Source of the DNA: Pseudoalteromonas aurantia 208
Lineage (GTDB): Bacteria; Pseudomonadota; Gammaproteobacteria; Enterobacterales; Alteromonadaceae
Length of the DNA: 64,000 nucleotides
Reading direction: 5' to 3'
Assembly: GCF_014858725.1 (NCBI RefSeq)
Contig: NZ_AQGV01000015.1
Location: forward strand, 744,001-808,000
Of the stretch, positions 18,006 to 28,055 are shown piece by piece. The notes beneath the pieces are model-generated. The model was not told where the DNA came from and did not search any database. It saw nothing but the letters and a program-made list of their open reading frames with translations. The translations under genes and the position numbers were made by a program. Position 1 is the first letter of the stretch; each line of letters starts with the position of its first letter.

Positions 18006-18521
18006 ATGAAATGGATAGTGTTTTTTATACTGAGTGTGATAACTGCGCATCAGGCCCTTGCTTCGAATGCGCGTTTCACACCATCAACGTGTGAAAAGCT
18101 CGCCTATAAAAGAGCGATTTTAATCACACAAATCGACAAAAGTAGCCCGCAAAGTAAGCAATTCTCAGTGCAAGAGCAACGTATTTTTGTGCTTCTACAG
18201 CGTCATTGTAGTCATAGTAATGCCAATAGTGAATTGCGTCTGGCTTTGCCAGATGATGAATTACTCGCTTCACCAATTGATGGAATGACCTATGCGGGGA
18301 AAATGTTTTCAAACGATAAAAAACAACGCCAGTGGCAAAAGTTTTATTCAATACCCAGTCGGTGCAAAGTGAAGAACTCGAGTTTGGATGACTTTGTTTG
18401 GTGTAGTAACAATAAAGGCAAACAAAAAAGGTTATTTGAATTGTATTTGCTTAATGATGAAGATCTGGCGGTTAGTACAAATGGCTATTCTTTAGTTGCA
18501 GCAAAGATAAGTAACCAATGA
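18006..18521 (+). CDS. Small secreted protein of unknown function
   Basis: 171 residues with a clear signal peptide (hydrophobic core VFFILSVITAHQA, cleavage probably after ALA). The mature protein is about 150 residues, charged, with four cysteines spread through it (STCEKL, RHCSHS, SRCKVK, WCSNN) that could form two disulphides in the periplasm. No domain is recognised. It stands alone in front of the pyrophosphatase-like gene with a 108-base gap. Confidence 0.65.
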   Translation: MKWIVFFILSVITAHQALASNARFTPSTCEKLAYKRAILITQIDKSSPQSKQFSVQEQRIFVLLQRHCSHSNANSELRLALPDDELLASPIDGMTYAGKMFSNDKKQRQWQKFYSIPSRCKVKNSSLDDFVWCSNNKGKQKRLFELYLLNDEDLAVSTNGYSLVAAKISNQ

Positions 18522-18629
18522 TATCATTGAGTTCCATCCATATGTGCTTTGTCGCAATTTATTTGTATTGTCATAGATTTAGCGTAAAACCTCATATCAT
18601 AATTAATGTTTAAAGTGTGAGAGCCTTAC

Positions 18630-19820
18630 ATGTGGTACTTGACTAGATTCATACTATGTATGAGTTTGTTTTTGTCATTTATATTATCAGCACAGCAGCA
18701 ATCTGTTGTTCTTATATCTTTAGACGGGTTTCGTTGGGATTATATTGAACAGCACGATGCCAAAGGGCTGAAAAAGATAGCGCAACAAGGTGTCCAGGTA
18801 AACAAAATGTGGCCTGTGTATCCAAGTAAAACATTTCCTAATCATATTTCGATTATTACAGGGCTGCGGCCGGTCAATCATGGCATTATCGACAACAAGT
18901 TTTGCGATAAAAATCGTAACGAATGTTATAAAATGGGATCTGGAAAGGACGACAGTACCTGGTTTAATGGCATCCCACTTTGGAATTTAGCGCGCATGCA
19001 GGGGCTAAAATCAGCCACTTACTTTTGGCCTGAATCGGACGCTAGATTTAATGGCATGGTGCCAAACTACTACTATCACTATTCACAACAAAGTGACTAT
19101 CAGGCACGCATTGATCAAATCATTCAATGGCTTACTCTAGAAGAAGGTATACGACCACACTTTGTGGCAGGTTATTTTTCGTTGGTAGATTCTATCGGTC
19201 ATGACTTTGGCCCAAATAGTACGCAAGTCTATGATGCCGTTCAACAAGTTGATAAGTTAATCACAGATTTACAGCTACGTATTTCTCAGCTCGCTCACCC
19301 CGTAAATCTAGTTATAGTATCTGATCATGGTATGACGGAGGTTGATGTCAGCCAACAAATAGATTTAGCACATCTTAGTATCCCTAAAGAGTGGGTGGTT
19401 AAAAATACGGGACCTAGAGCGTTAATCTATGCAAAACAAGCGTCCGCAAAAGATGTGCAAAATATTAAAAAGTTGCTCACTATAGAATCTAAAGGGCGCT
19501 TTTCTATATTGGATAAACACACACTCATGAAACGCCATTATGTGGGCTCACCAAGGATACCCGATATTATTTTAGAAACATCACCACCAAAGGTGTTTAG
19601 TGAACATAACAATGTAACTTATAAAGGTACGCATGGATATGTTGATACTGATGACATGGCAGCTATTTTTATTGCACAAGGGCCTGCTTTTAAATCCGGA
19701 ATGAAAATTAGTGAAATGGAAAATTTGGAAGTCTACCCAATCATAGCTGAAATATTGGGTTTAAAATTGATGAATAAAATAGACAGTAATGGAGATGTAC
19801 TTCGTAAAGCAGTGAAGTGA
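18630..19820 (+). CDS. Exported nucleotide pyrophosphatase/phosphodiesterase (alkaline phosphatase superfamily)
   Basis: 396 residues with an N-terminal signal peptide. The fold and metal site of ectonucleotide pyrophosphatase/phosphodiesterases are readable: VVLISLDGFRWDYIE (first Asp ligand), the nucleophilic Thr in YPSKTFPNHISIITG, LVDSIGHDFGPNS, VSDHGM, and the late His in GTHGYVD. The family uses two zinc ions to hydrolyse phosphodiester or pyrophosphate bonds of nucleotides and related molecules. Here it would act in the periplasm, perhaps scavenging phosphate or nucleosides. Length is close to other bacterial members. It converges on a small membrane protein gene. Confidence 0.88.
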   Translation: MWYLTRFILCMSLFLSFILSAQQQSVVLISLDGFRWDYIEQHDAKGLKKIAQQGVQVNKMWPVYPSKTFPNHISIITGLRPVNHGIIDNKFCDKNRNECYKMGSGKDDSTWFNGIPLWNLARMQGLKSATYFWPESDARFNGMVPNYYYHYSQQSDYQARIDQIIQWLTLEEGIRPHFVAGYFSLVDSIGHDFGPNSTQVYDAVQQVDKLITDLQLRISQLAHPVNLVIVSDHGMTEVDVSQQIDLAHLSIPKEWVVKNTGPRALIYAKQASAKDVQNIKKLLTIESKGRFSILDKHTLMKRHYVGSPRIPDIILETSPPKVFSEHNNVTYKGTHGYVDTDDMAAIFIAQGPAFKSGMKISEMENLEVYPIIAEILGLKLMNKIDSNGDVLRKAVK

Positions 19821-19821
19821 G

Positions 19822-20004
19822 TTATTTTTTCTTAGGCTTTCGGGGCATTACTCGCGAGCCTAGTGCATAAACGACGTAAACAAGGATCAGTGAGTTTCCT
19901 AAAACTAGTAAGTCTTTTTCGTCTACAAAAATCCACAATGCGGCGAGTAAAATAAAGGCGATGGTAAAGTGTGAAACTAGGGGGTTAACCTTTTTATCTT
20001 TCAT
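19822..20004 (-). CDS. Small two-helix membrane protein
   Basis: 60 residues: a basic start (MKDKKVNP), two hydrophobic helices (HFTIAFILLAALWIFV and NSLILVYVVYALG) joined by a short acidic turn, and a strongly basic tail (RVMPRKPKKK). This layout fits a real small inner-membrane protein with both ends in the cytosol. It ends one base from the convergent pyrophosphatase-like gene. AAGGAG lies about 8-9 bases upstream of the ATG. No family is recognised. Confidence 0.6.
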   Translation of the reverse strand: MKDKKVNPLVSHFTIAFILLAALWIFVDEKDLLVLGNSLILVYVVYALGSRVMPRKPKKK

Positions 20005-20251
20005 TTAAATAAGCACTCCTTTACATAAACTCTTTTACCGAGATTATACATTGGACGACTATATTAAGCGACTATTCCCATGTGTTTCCATGAGCATAGT
20101 GAGATTAATCCTTGCCTTTAGTAATAAATCAACCCTTTAGTATGAGGGTGTTGCACTGTTGTTTTGATACGGCATAAAATGATAGACGAAAAAGTTAGAT
20201 AAAGTGCTGGTGACAAGTGGTATTAATTGCTGTTATTAACAAGGAAAGGAT

Positions 20252-21853
20252 ATGTTGGGCAGTTTCAATTTAACAAAACAAATTGATTTAAAAAGGTTAA
20301 TTTTTTTATTGGCTTTCTTTAGTATGGTGGTTTCGTTAGGTAATTCTCTATACGCCACATTTAAAGTACAAAAGTCATTACTTATTAATGATACTTTGGA
20401 ATCAAACCGTGTCTATGCGGCGAAGCTAGCCGAAATCACAGAGTTATTTTTACAATCGGTCATTACGCAACTACAGTTCAGTGCTCAACAAATAGGGACT
20501 AATTTTTCTAGCGCATCGCTGCGGCAAAATGAGTTGTATCGATTGCACCGGCAAACATCAAGTTTTAATTCTGTTGTGGTGGTCGATAGCACAGGAAAAG
20601 TATTATCTTCAGAGCCTAGTACTCTTAATGTAAAAGGCTTTGTGGTAAAGGAGGGGCAAGGTGCTATGCCATTAACGACACAAGAAGTTTATATTTCTAA
20701 GCCGTTTATTTCTCCTGCGGGTAATTTAATCATTAGTGTGTCTTATCCTATAACAGCGAGCGACGGGGGTTATTTAGGATTCATTGCAGCAAGCATTTAT
20801 TTGCAGGGTGACAATATTCTTAATCGATTGCTCGGCGAACACCACTATAACGATGGGTCATATTTATATGTTGTCGATCAAAATAGGCAGTTAATTTATC
20901 ATGTAGATTCAAGTCAAGTGGGTAATACGATAGCGAGTAATGCGGTCATAGAACATGTGATGTCTGGATATTCAGGCGTTATGGCATTGCGTAATAGTGA
21001 GAATAGAGAGGTGTTGAGTGGTTATGCAGCTGTGCCTGTATCGGGGTGGGGTATTGTGGCGCAAAGATCAACGGACGCGACGCTTTCTCAACTAAATAGT
21101 ACATTGCTGAATGTGGTAAAAAGCACCTTGCCAATCACGGTTATTATGTTAATGCTAATCTTGTTACTGGGTTCAAAAATAGCAAAGCCGTTGTGGCAAT
21201 TGGCGGTGGGTGTGAAGGCTATGGATAGATATGCGAAATCTGATGTTCAAGCAATTAACGCGTGGTACTTTGAGGCAGAGCACTTAAAGCAAGCGATTGT
21301 TTCAGGTACGGAGTTAGTTGGAAAAACAATTCAAGAATATGATTTGGATAGACAAAAAGATCCGTTAACGCAACTTTTAAATCGCCGTGGTATGCTAGCA
21401 AAAATTGAGCATTGTAAAGACTCAGGAGTGCCTTTTTCAATGATTGCGTTAGATATCGATCATTTTAAGCGCATTAATGACCATTTTGGTCATGATGTAG
21501 GCGATCATGTAATACGTAGTATTGCAGAACTTATGCTGATTGGTGCGAGAGAAGAAGACATTATTTGTAGAACCGGAGGCGAAGAATTTTCGATTTTTTT
21601 ACCTGATGTCAACCTTAATCAAGCTTACTCTATTGCTGAAAGGTTAAGGTTACAAGTTCATCATCATACATTTATGCCTGTAGAGCAGGTTAACATTTCA
21701 CTTGGCGTAGCACATTGGCCAAGTTCTGCAAGTGAGCTGTCTCAAGTCATAAAGCAAGCGGATAAAGCGTTGTATAAAGCAAAACACACTGGCAGAAATA
21801 AAACTGAAGTTGATGATATTGACGGTTTTAGCAGAACGCCCAAAGCGAGTTAA
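20252..21853 (+). CDS. Cache-domain sensor diguanylate cyclase
   Basis: 533 residues. A first membrane helix (about 14-34), a periplasmic double-Cache-like sensor domain to about residue 285, a second helix (LPITVIMLMLILLLGSKIA), a short linker and a C-terminal GGDEF domain. The active site reads GGEEF, and an RxxD inhibitory site (REED) lies exactly five residues before it, so product feedback is expected. It makes cyclic di-GMP in response to an extracellular small ligand, probably favouring attachment. AGGAAAGGA lies upstream of the ATG. It is monocistronic. Confidence 0.9.
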   Translation: MLGSFNLTKQIDLKRLIFLLAFFSMVVSLGNSLYATFKVQKSLLINDTLESNRVYAAKLAEITELFLQSVITQLQFSAQQIGTNFSSASLRQNELYRLHRQTSSFNSVVVVDSTGKVLSSEPSTLNVKGFVVKEGQGAMPLTTQEVYISKPFISPAGNLIISVSYPITASDGGYLGFIAASIYLQGDNILNRLLGEHHYNDGSYLYVVDQNRQLIYHVDSSQVGNTIASNAVIEHVMSGYSGVMALRNSENREVLSGYAAVPVSGWGIVAQRSTDATLSQLNSTLLNVVKSTLPITVIMLMLILLLGSKIAKPLWQLAVGVKAMDRYAKSDVQAINAWYFEAEHLKQAIVSGTELVGKTIQEYDLDRQKDPLTQLLNRRGMLAKIEHCKDSGVPFSMIALDIDHFKRINDHFGHDVGDHVIRSIAELMLIGAREEDIICRTGGEEFSIFLPDVNLNQAYSIAERLRLQVHHHTFMPVEQVNISLGVAHWPSSASELSQVIKQADKALYKAKHTGRNKTEVDDIDGFSRTPKAS

Positions 21854-21876
21854 TATTGGGCGTCTAGAGAAAGGAG

Positions 21877-22290
21877 TTAGCTCCCACAACGAAAACTGAG
21901 GTTGATGAGGTAGGGCTTTCCTAATGAATGCTCTGCACTGGCACCGGCAATAGACGCAATGGCACCAGCATCATCAACATAACCATCCCCTAATACCCAT
22001 AACCAAGTTCCAGCATTGGTGATTATTTCAGCCGTAGATTTATCACTCAAAAACTCATGCTCTGTTTTCTCACCTTGATATGTTACTGATTCATTGAGGA
22101 CAAACATCGATTGTTTATCTTGTTTACAAAAATGCGTTGCTTGGTCAAGCGCTTCTTTTACACCTTGACCTCGCTCAGATGATTTAATAATGACGTAGTG
22201 CTGATTATCAGAACTAGGACGAACGTCATCATGATGTGCACACGCTGATAATAAAGATGTTAGGCCAACAGCTACTAATAGGTTTTTCAT
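21877..22290 (-). CDS. Lipoprotein of unknown function
   Basis: 137 residues with a lipoprotein signal (LLSACAHHDD). The mature part (about 118 residues) has a beta strand that opens YVIIKSSERGQGVKEALDQATHFC, resembling small periplasmic proteins with paired cysteines (Cys in HFCKQD and FRCGS), then a Gly/Ala-rich stretch GAIASIAGASAE near the end. No enzymatic motif is visible. It has its own ribosome binding site (AAGGGG) and is convergent with the diguanylate cyclase gene, 23 bases apart. Confidence 0.65.
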   Translation of the reverse strand: MKNLLVAVGLTSLLSACAHHDDVRPSSDNQHYVIIKSSERGQGVKEALDQATHFCKQDKQSMFVLNESVTYQGEKTEHEFLSDKSTAEIITNAGTWLWVLGDGYVDDAGAIASIAGASAEHSLGKPYLINLSFRCGS

Positions 22291-22520
22291 TGTTTATTCC
22301 CCTTGAATTTATGATGTCATTATTGTGCTTATCCTGCATCTACACCAGTAAGAAACTGTTAAAAACTGCGAAGAACATTGAGTAGAGTTTAACAATATAG
22401 ACTCTGTGTGGCGCAAATATACGTATGTTTAACGAGAGTAAGTGAAAACAGTTTTTAAAGTGGGTATTATGTTGCTATTAAGGGGTCGCATAGTGCGGTG
22501 TCAAAAATTTAGGAGTACAT

Positions 22521-23930
22521 ATGGGTCGAACGCTCAAAGTCCCTCATACCTTGATCCTGTTGTTAGGTATGATGGTGATTGCTTTAATGGCTACGTGGAT
22601 AGTGCCGCAAGGTTTCTTTGAAACGAGTTTGTCAGATTCTGGACGACAAATGGTTGTCTCTGGGACTTACCAGGTAATTGAGAATAAAACCTACTTAACG
22701 CCATGGGATTTGTTGACTGCAATTCCTCGAGCATTTGCTGCTGCGCAAGATGTTATTTTTTTCGTTTTGATAGTGGGTGGTGTTTTAGCTATTGCTAGAG
22801 CGACTGGTACGGTAGATGCACTGATCGGTCGACTCTTAGAAAAGTATGGTTCACGCCCCCAAAAGCTGATTTTTATGGTGGTGTTTTGCTTTGCGATGGC
22901 CTCAAGTAGCATCGGAACCGCGGGAGAATATATTCCTTTTGTGCTGATACTGGTTGCCCTGTGTAAAGCAATGAGATTAGATGCCATGACGGCTGTAGGT
23001 ATGATTGTTGCTGGGTATGGTATTGGCTATGGCGTTTCCGCATTTAATCCGTTTACCGTACTGATTGCGCAACAGATTGCAGAGATCCCAGTCTATTCGG
23101 GCATTTGGCTTAGGCTCGCTATTTTTATTCCTTTTGTATTAATTGGTTTTCATCATGTGTGGCAATATGCGCAAAAAGTGAAGCAGGACCCAAGTAATTC
23201 AATGATGATCGGTGTTGCATGCCCATTAGATGGGCAAGTACAACCAAGTTACCCTAAATTAGAGACTAGGCACCAAGTCATTTTAGGGAGCTTTTTAATT
23301 ACTCTGACAGTTGCAGTGTGGGGTATTGCTACCAAAGGTTGGTATTTGTATGAGCTCGGTGGTGTCTTTATTGCTTGGGGGGCGGTGATCGCAATATTAG
23401 GCAAGCTATCAGCAGATGAAACTGCAGAACGCTTTATTGAAGGGGTATCGGATTTAGTTACTACCGCCATCTTAATAGGCGTGGCTCGAGGTATTGCGCT
23501 TATTTTAGAAGATGGGCAAATCCTTCATACATTAGTGCATAGTATGTCACTACCACTGTCCTATGTAAGCGCAGAAATTTCCGCAGTGGGTATGCTGGTT
23601 ATTCAAACAATATTGAATACTTTCATACCATCAGGTTCAGGTCAGGCGTATGTGACTATGCCACTGATGGTTCCATTGGGTGATTTAGTGGGAGTTCCAC
23701 GCCAAGTTGCTGTTTTGGCTTATCAGTTTGGTGATGGTTTCTCAAATATGATTATTCCGACTAATGCGGTATTAATGGGGATCATCGGTATGGCCGGCGT
23801 GCCATATGCACATTGGTTCAGATTCTGTTTGCCATTATTGCTTAAGCTGATGGTTGCCGCTTCTGTGGTATTGGTACTTGCGGTTTATTTTGGCTATGGG
23901 TTAGATGTACAGCCAATGATCGAACCTTAA
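22521..23930 (+). CDS. YfcC-family permease
   Basis: 469 residues, about twelve membrane helices. The family is recognised from VPHTLILLLGMMVIALMATWIVPQG at the start, VGGVLAIARATGTVDALIGRLL, SSSIGTAGEYIPFVLILVALC and the late NTFIPSGSGQAYVTMPLMVPLGDL. YfcC proteins are grouped with the C4-dicarboxylate/DcuC superfamily and are often annotated as basic amino acid antiporters; the substrate is not proven for most. It sits in the inner membrane. AGGAG precedes the ATG, and a strong intrinsic terminator follows the stop. Confidence 0.82.
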   Translation: MGRTLKVPHTLILLLGMMVIALMATWIVPQGFFETSLSDSGRQMVVSGTYQVIENKTYLTPWDLLTAIPRAFAAAQDVIFFVLIVGGVLAIARATGTVDALIGRLLEKYGSRPQKLIFMVVFCFAMASSSIGTAGEYIPFVLILVALCKAMRLDAMTAVGMIVAGYGIGYGVSAFNPFTVLIAQQIAEIPVYSGIWLRLAIFIPFVLIGFHHVWQYAQKVKQDPSNSMMIGVACPLDGQVQPSYPKLETRHQVILGSFLITLTVAVWGIATKGWYLYELGGVFIAWGAVIAILGKLSADETAERFIEGVSDLVTTAILIGVARGIALILEDGQILHTLVHSMSLPLSYVSAEISAVGMLVIQTILNTFIPSGSGQAYVTMPLMVPLGDLVGVPRQVAVLAYQFGDGFSNMIIPTNAVLMGIIGMAGVPYAHWFRFCLPLLLKLMVAASVVLVLAVYFGYGLDVQPMIEP

Positions 23931-23941
23931 AAGTAAACAGT

Positions 23942-23983
23942 AAAAAGCCACATATGGACTATGCGTCCCTATGTGGCTTTTTT
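23942..23983 (+). terminator. Intrinsic terminator after the YfcC-family gene
   Basis: AAAAAGCCACATA (from 23942) pairs with TATGTGGCTTTTT, with an inner GGAC/GTCC stem, and ends in a run of six T. It lies 12 bases after the stop codon. This is the classic rho-independent layout. Confidence 0.9.
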
Positions 23984-24104
23984 GTGTCTGTTAGGTCAAT
24001 CCATTGCATATTTTATTGATCTACATTGATGTTAGAGGTAGTTTATTGAATTACTATGCCAATAATTTTTTGTATTTGCTTAAAAACAATAAAGTTGTGA
24101 TGAA

Positions 24105-26654
24105 ATGGTGAATGTGTCTTTTAGTCAGTTTTATAATTTAGCGAGCAGCGAAGCAAGATATGAACTTGCTTTGAGTATGCTTTATCAACGGTTTGGGGCC
24201 GCACATTGTTTCATTGGCAAGTTTGTGAGCAGTGATACACAGGTTAAAACGGTGTTTTATACTATTGATGGATGCCAAGCAGAAAATATTGTTTACGACT
24301 TAGAAGGCACGCCGTGTAAAGACGCTAAAGGTAGTGACTCTATTTGTGCGATTAACTGTAATTTACAAAGCCTTTATCGTCATGATGACATACTAAAAGT
24401 ACTGAATATTGATAGTTATTTGGGTATTACATTGCGTGCTTTAGACCATACGCCTATAGGCATAATGGTGTGTATGTTTAATTCGCCGACGCAAGTTAGT
24501 CATGCTGAGCAAGCATGGTTTAAAGAGCTTAGCCATATCGTCGGGGCCGAACTTAATCACAACTTAGCATTATCTTCACGGGACTTACTCTTGAAGCAAT
24601 TAGCGAAAGGCGAGCGAATTGCTAAGTTGAGTTCTTGGACATGGCGTATTCATCAAAACAAACATTGGTTTAGCGCAGAGATGGCGCGTTTGCTCAAGCA
24701 CCATAATCCGAATATCACCTTGAATGTCTTTTTATCTCACTTGGAAATACTCGATGAACAAAAGTTACGTCATTTGTTGGTTAAAATTGGTGATAATAAA
24801 TTAGATACGTTTGATATCAATGTCTCCCACAAAAAGCGTTCAGAATTGAAAGGGTTATTGAGAATTATTGGCCGTGTTGAATGGGATGAAGACAGCCAAG
24901 AGCGCGTATTTAGCGCAACGGTACAAGATGTGTCGTATATTTCAGCATTAAACCGTCAGCTTGAGTTAACAAATGTGGTATTTGAGCATGCGACGGAAGC
25001 CATTATGATCACTGATAAAAACAACAAAATCATTATGGTGAATCGAGCATTTGAACGCTTAACGGGTTATACCGGACATGAGTTGTTAGGGAGAGATCCG
25101 GTTGTTTTATCATCAGGACAACAAGATAAGCGGTTTTATCAATTGATGTGGAACCAACTGAGTAAGGAAGGTATGTGGAAAGGGGAGATCTATAACCGTA
25201 GGAAAAACGGTCAAATTTTCCCCGAAGAGCTCACGTTAAGTGTTGTGAAAGATGAAGAAGGGTTTGTATGCAACTATGTTGCAATTTTTAGAGACATCAC
25301 ACAATGGAAACGTAACGAAGCCCAGCTTACTTTTTATGCCAATCATGAGCCCTTAACGGGTTTGCAAAATAGACGCAGTTTTATGGGGACGCTCGAAGCT
25401 AAGATTTCGGACTCTCGGGCACAACAAACAAGCTGTGCTTTATTGTTTATAGGATTAGATCGTTTCAAAGAGGTTAATGACGTGTTTGGTCCTGAAACAG
25501 GCGATAAAGTGTTGCTTTCTGTCGCTAAAAGGTTGAAGAATGCGCTGCGTAGTCAAGACACAATCAGTCGATATGGTGGAGATGAATTTGCGATTTTATT
25601 AGACAGCGGTGACGATGACAGCACCATGCTGATAGCCGAAAAGCTGAGTAAAAAATTGAGTTTGCCCTATGTATTTAATGATTTAACTATAGAAATTACA
25701 GCAAGTACCGGCGTAGCAATATTACCAAACGATAAGCAAATTACGGCGGCAAATTTACTTCGAAACGCAGCACATGCATTAGGTAGTGCCAAAAAAAACC
25801 GAGTAGGAAGTATTGCGCTGCATAATGCGGCTATTCAAAATGCCTACCTAAATAAAATTAAGTTAAGAGATAAACTTAAAGATGCATTGAAGCATAAATT
25901 GTTGACTGTGCATTATCAGCCTATTGTTGATGCGAGAACGGGAAACATCCGAAAATTTGAAGCACTTATTCGTTGGTTTGATGATGAGTATGGCATTGTT
26001 TCTCCAGGGCGTTTTATTCCGATTGCTGAAGAGTTTGGTATGATCCATAACATTGGCCAATTTGTTTTGGAACAAAGCTGCCATGATTTATCTTTAATGC
26101 ATCATGCGGGTTTTACAGATGTATCAATTTCAATTAACCGTTCCGTGAATGAATTTAAAAGCACGAATAATCAAGTGGCGTTAATTAGTGAGGCGATAGA
26201 AAAAGCTAAGTTACCCTATCATGCCATTACAATTGAAGTAACAGAATCTATGGCAACGAATAAATATACTTGGCATGTACTGAGTGAACTCAGAGCAAAG
26301 GGGGTAAAAGTTGCGTTAGATGATTTTTGTACGGGCTATTCTTCGTTAAGTAACTTAATCGAAAACCAAGTTGATTATGTCAAAATTGACAAGTCTTTTG
26401 TTGATAGCTTAGTTGCAGATACTTCAAAACAAGCAATGATTAAATGCCTTATCGAATTGAGCACGCAGTTAGATATTCGAGTGATTGCAGAAGGTGTGGA
26501 GCAAGCGGTACAGCTTAAAATGTTACAGCAGTTTGGGTGCCATAATATTCAAGGTTTTTACTATAGTCCTGCAAAACCATTGAATGAGTGTTTAGAGATG
26601 TTAGAAGCACCCGCAGACACGGCTATTTACGCAGAAAGAGTCAGTATATTTTAA
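24105..26654 (+). CDS. GAF/PAS-GGDEF-EAL cyclic di-GMP signalling protein
   Basis: 849 cytosolic residues. Residues about 1-160 look like a GAF-type sensor domain, 165-285 a poorly conserved PAS-like region, and 288-405 a clear PAS (AIMITDKNNKIIMVNRAFERLTGYTGHELLGRDP). The GGDEF domain is intact (GGDEF at 491-495, with an RxxD site RSQD five residues earlier). The EAL domain is intact too (EAL at 619-621, with EVTES, DDFCTGYSSL and KIDKSFV). Both synthesis and breakdown of cyclic di-GMP are therefore possible. There is no membrane segment. The Shine-Dalgarno is weak, so the start is less certain. Confidence 0.9.
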   Translation: MVNVSFSQFYNLASSEARYELALSMLYQRFGAAHCFIGKFVSSDTQVKTVFYTIDGCQAENIVYDLEGTPCKDAKGSDSICAINCNLQSLYRHDDILKVLNIDSYLGITLRALDHTPIGIMVCMFNSPTQVSHAEQAWFKELSHIVGAELNHNLALSSRDLLLKQLAKGERIAKLSSWTWRIHQNKHWFSAEMARLLKHHNPNITLNVFLSHLEILDEQKLRHLLVKIGDNKLDTFDINVSHKKRSELKGLLRIIGRVEWDEDSQERVFSATVQDVSYISALNRQLELTNVVFEHATEAIMITDKNNKIIMVNRAFERLTGYTGHELLGRDPVVLSSGQQDKRFYQLMWNQLSKEGMWKGEIYNRRKNGQIFPEELTLSVVKDEEGFVCNYVAIFRDITQWKRNEAQLTFYANHEPLTGLQNRRSFMGTLEAKISDSRAQQTSCALLFIGLDRFKEVNDVFGPETGDKVLLSVAKRLKNALRSQDTISRYGGDEFAILLDSGDDDSTMLIAEKLSKKLSLPYVFNDLTIEITASTGVAILPNDKQITAANLLRNAAHALGSAKKNRVGSIALHNAAIQNAYLNKIKLRDKLKDALKHKLLTVHYQPIVDARTGNIRKFEALIRWFDDEYGIVSPGRFIPIAEEFGMIHNIGQFVLEQSCHDLSLMHHAGFTDVSISINRSVNEFKSTNNQVALISEAIEKAKLPYHAITIEVTESMATNKYTWHVLSELRAKGVKVALDDFCTGYSSLSNLIENQVDYVKIDKSFVDSLVADTSKQAMIKCLIELSTQLDIRVIAEGVEQAVQLKMLQQFGCHNIQGFYYSPAKPLNECLEMLEAPADTAIYAERVSIF

Positions 26655-26669
26655 TCGGTCTTAGGGCGT

Positions 26670-26698
26670 TTTTGCGCGCCAACGATTGACGCGCAAAA
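26670..26698. terminator. Hairpin between convergent GGDEF-EAL and ferrochelatase genes
   Basis: TTTTGCGCG and CGCGCAAAA form a perfect 9-bp stem with an 11-base loop in the 47-base gap between two convergent genes. It may act in both directions; neither side has a long T-run after the stem. Confidence 0.5.
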
Positions 26699-26701
26699 CA
26701 T

Positions 26702-27739
26702 TTAAAGCATCGGCTTTATCACATCAAAGAGTGCATCGATATGATCATCTCGGTCGTTTAAAGCAGGAATGTATCGATAGCTTTTCCCACCTGCATGCTC
26801 AAAAATCTCTCGGTTTTCTTCTTCTAATTCTTCCAATGTTTCCAAGCAATCAGCACTAAATGCAGGGCTGACAATGGCAATATCGTGTATGCCTTGCGCA
26901 GGGAAGTTGGTGAGGGTCTCATCAGTATAAGGCTTTAGCCACTCAGCTTTACCAAAACGACTTTGAAAGGTGGTCATAACGAGATCTTTATCTAGCCCTA
27001 ACGCTTTTATAACCAGACTGGTCGTTTGGTGGCATAGGCAATGATATGGGTCGCCATTGGTAAGAAATTGCTTAGGCATTCCATGATAAGAAAATACGAG
27101 CTTTTGCGGCGTACCGTGTTTTTCGAGATCTTCCGCTATCGATGCGGCCAATGCGGAAATATATTTTGGTGTTTTATGATACCCATTAATAAAATGTAAT
27201 TCTGGTACCCAGCGCCACTTTTTTAATACCGCGGCCACGGCGTCAAACGTTGATCCAGTCGTGGGGCTAGAGTATTGCGGGTATAGCGGTAAAACAATGA
27301 TCCGTGTTAACCCCTTATCTCGCAATAGTTCGAGGCCTGACTCAATGGAAGGGTTGCCATAACGCATCGCCATCACTACTTCAGTGTTTTCGTAGCCTTG
27401 TTGTTTTATCAAAAGTGACAATTTTTCAGTTTGTTGGGCTGAAATATGAATAAGGGGAGAACCATTTTCCGTCCAAATAGACTCATAAGCTTTTGCTGAT
27501 TTTTTCGGGCGAACACGCAAAATAATACCATGCAGAATCATCAGCCAGATTAAGCGAGGTATTTCTACAATACGGGGGTCTGATAAAAACTCAGCTAAAT
27601 AGACCCGTAGAGCTTTCGCTGTAGGGGCATCAGGGCTACCCAAGTTCGTAACTAAGATCCCTGTTTTTTGATTAAATCTTTGATCGTGTGGATTGTCAGT
27701 AACGGCTGAGAAACGGGACACATAGAGCTCCTTGAGCAT
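26702..27739 (-). CDS. hemH: Ferrochelatase
   Basis: 345 residues, the last enzyme of haem synthesis, inserting ferrous iron into protoporphyrin IX. Family signatures: GILVTNLGSPDAPTAKALRVYLAEFLSDPRIVEIP, LPLYPQYSSPTTGS, the catalytic His in FSYHGMPKQF, and the Glu of the metal path in CLETLEELEEENRE. Length is normal, with a short N-terminal extension before the conserved core; the upstream sequence offers no better start. It stands alone between the GGDEF-EAL gene (convergent) and a chemoreceptor gene (divergent, 316-base gap with nothing I could name). Haem from this pathway would also supply the H-NOX sensor 4 kb away, though no operon links them. Confidence 0.95.
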   Translation of the reverse strand: MLKELYVSRFSAVTDNPHDQRFNQKTGILVTNLGSPDAPTAKALRVYLAEFLSDPRIVEIPRLIWLMILHGIILRVRPKKSAKAYESIWTENGSPLIHISAQQTEKLSLLIKQQGYENTEVVMAMRYGNPSIESGLELLRDKGLTRIIVLPLYPQYSSPTTGSTFDAVAAVLKKWRWVPELHFINGYHKTPKYISALAASIAEDLEKHGTPQKLVFSYHGMPKQFLTNGDPYHCLCHQTTSLVIKALGLDKDLVMTTFQSRFGKAEWLKPYTDETLTNFPAQGIHDIAIVSPAFSADCLETLEELEEENREIFEHAGGKSYRYIPALNDRDDHIDALFDVIKPML

Positions 27740-28055
27740 ATTATTAATGCAGATTTGAGAGTGTAATAGATAGGTACTTAAGTTAAAAACTTATCTGGTT
27801 ATAATTTTACAAGATATTTGATACGTACGTAACTGAAAACTCGATCTATTCTAATACAAAATAAAAAGCGATAATATATTATTCATTCTTTTGTCTTATT
27901 TTCAAAACAATTCAGCTTTTCTCGCTTGCAAGCCTGCCTTGATACACGTAATCTCTCGACACTTTTTTGTATTTGATAATGATTACTTTCCCTATGTGAG
28001 GAGGGATCAGCTAAGCATCAAATGCACTGTTGAAATTTTAGCCTAAAGGGGATTT

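Noticed and set aside
21837..21863. ACGCCCAA/TTGGGCGT hairpin at the end of the Cache-GGDEF gene
   Set aside because: It lies partly inside the coding sequence and has no T-run, so it was not called as a terminator.
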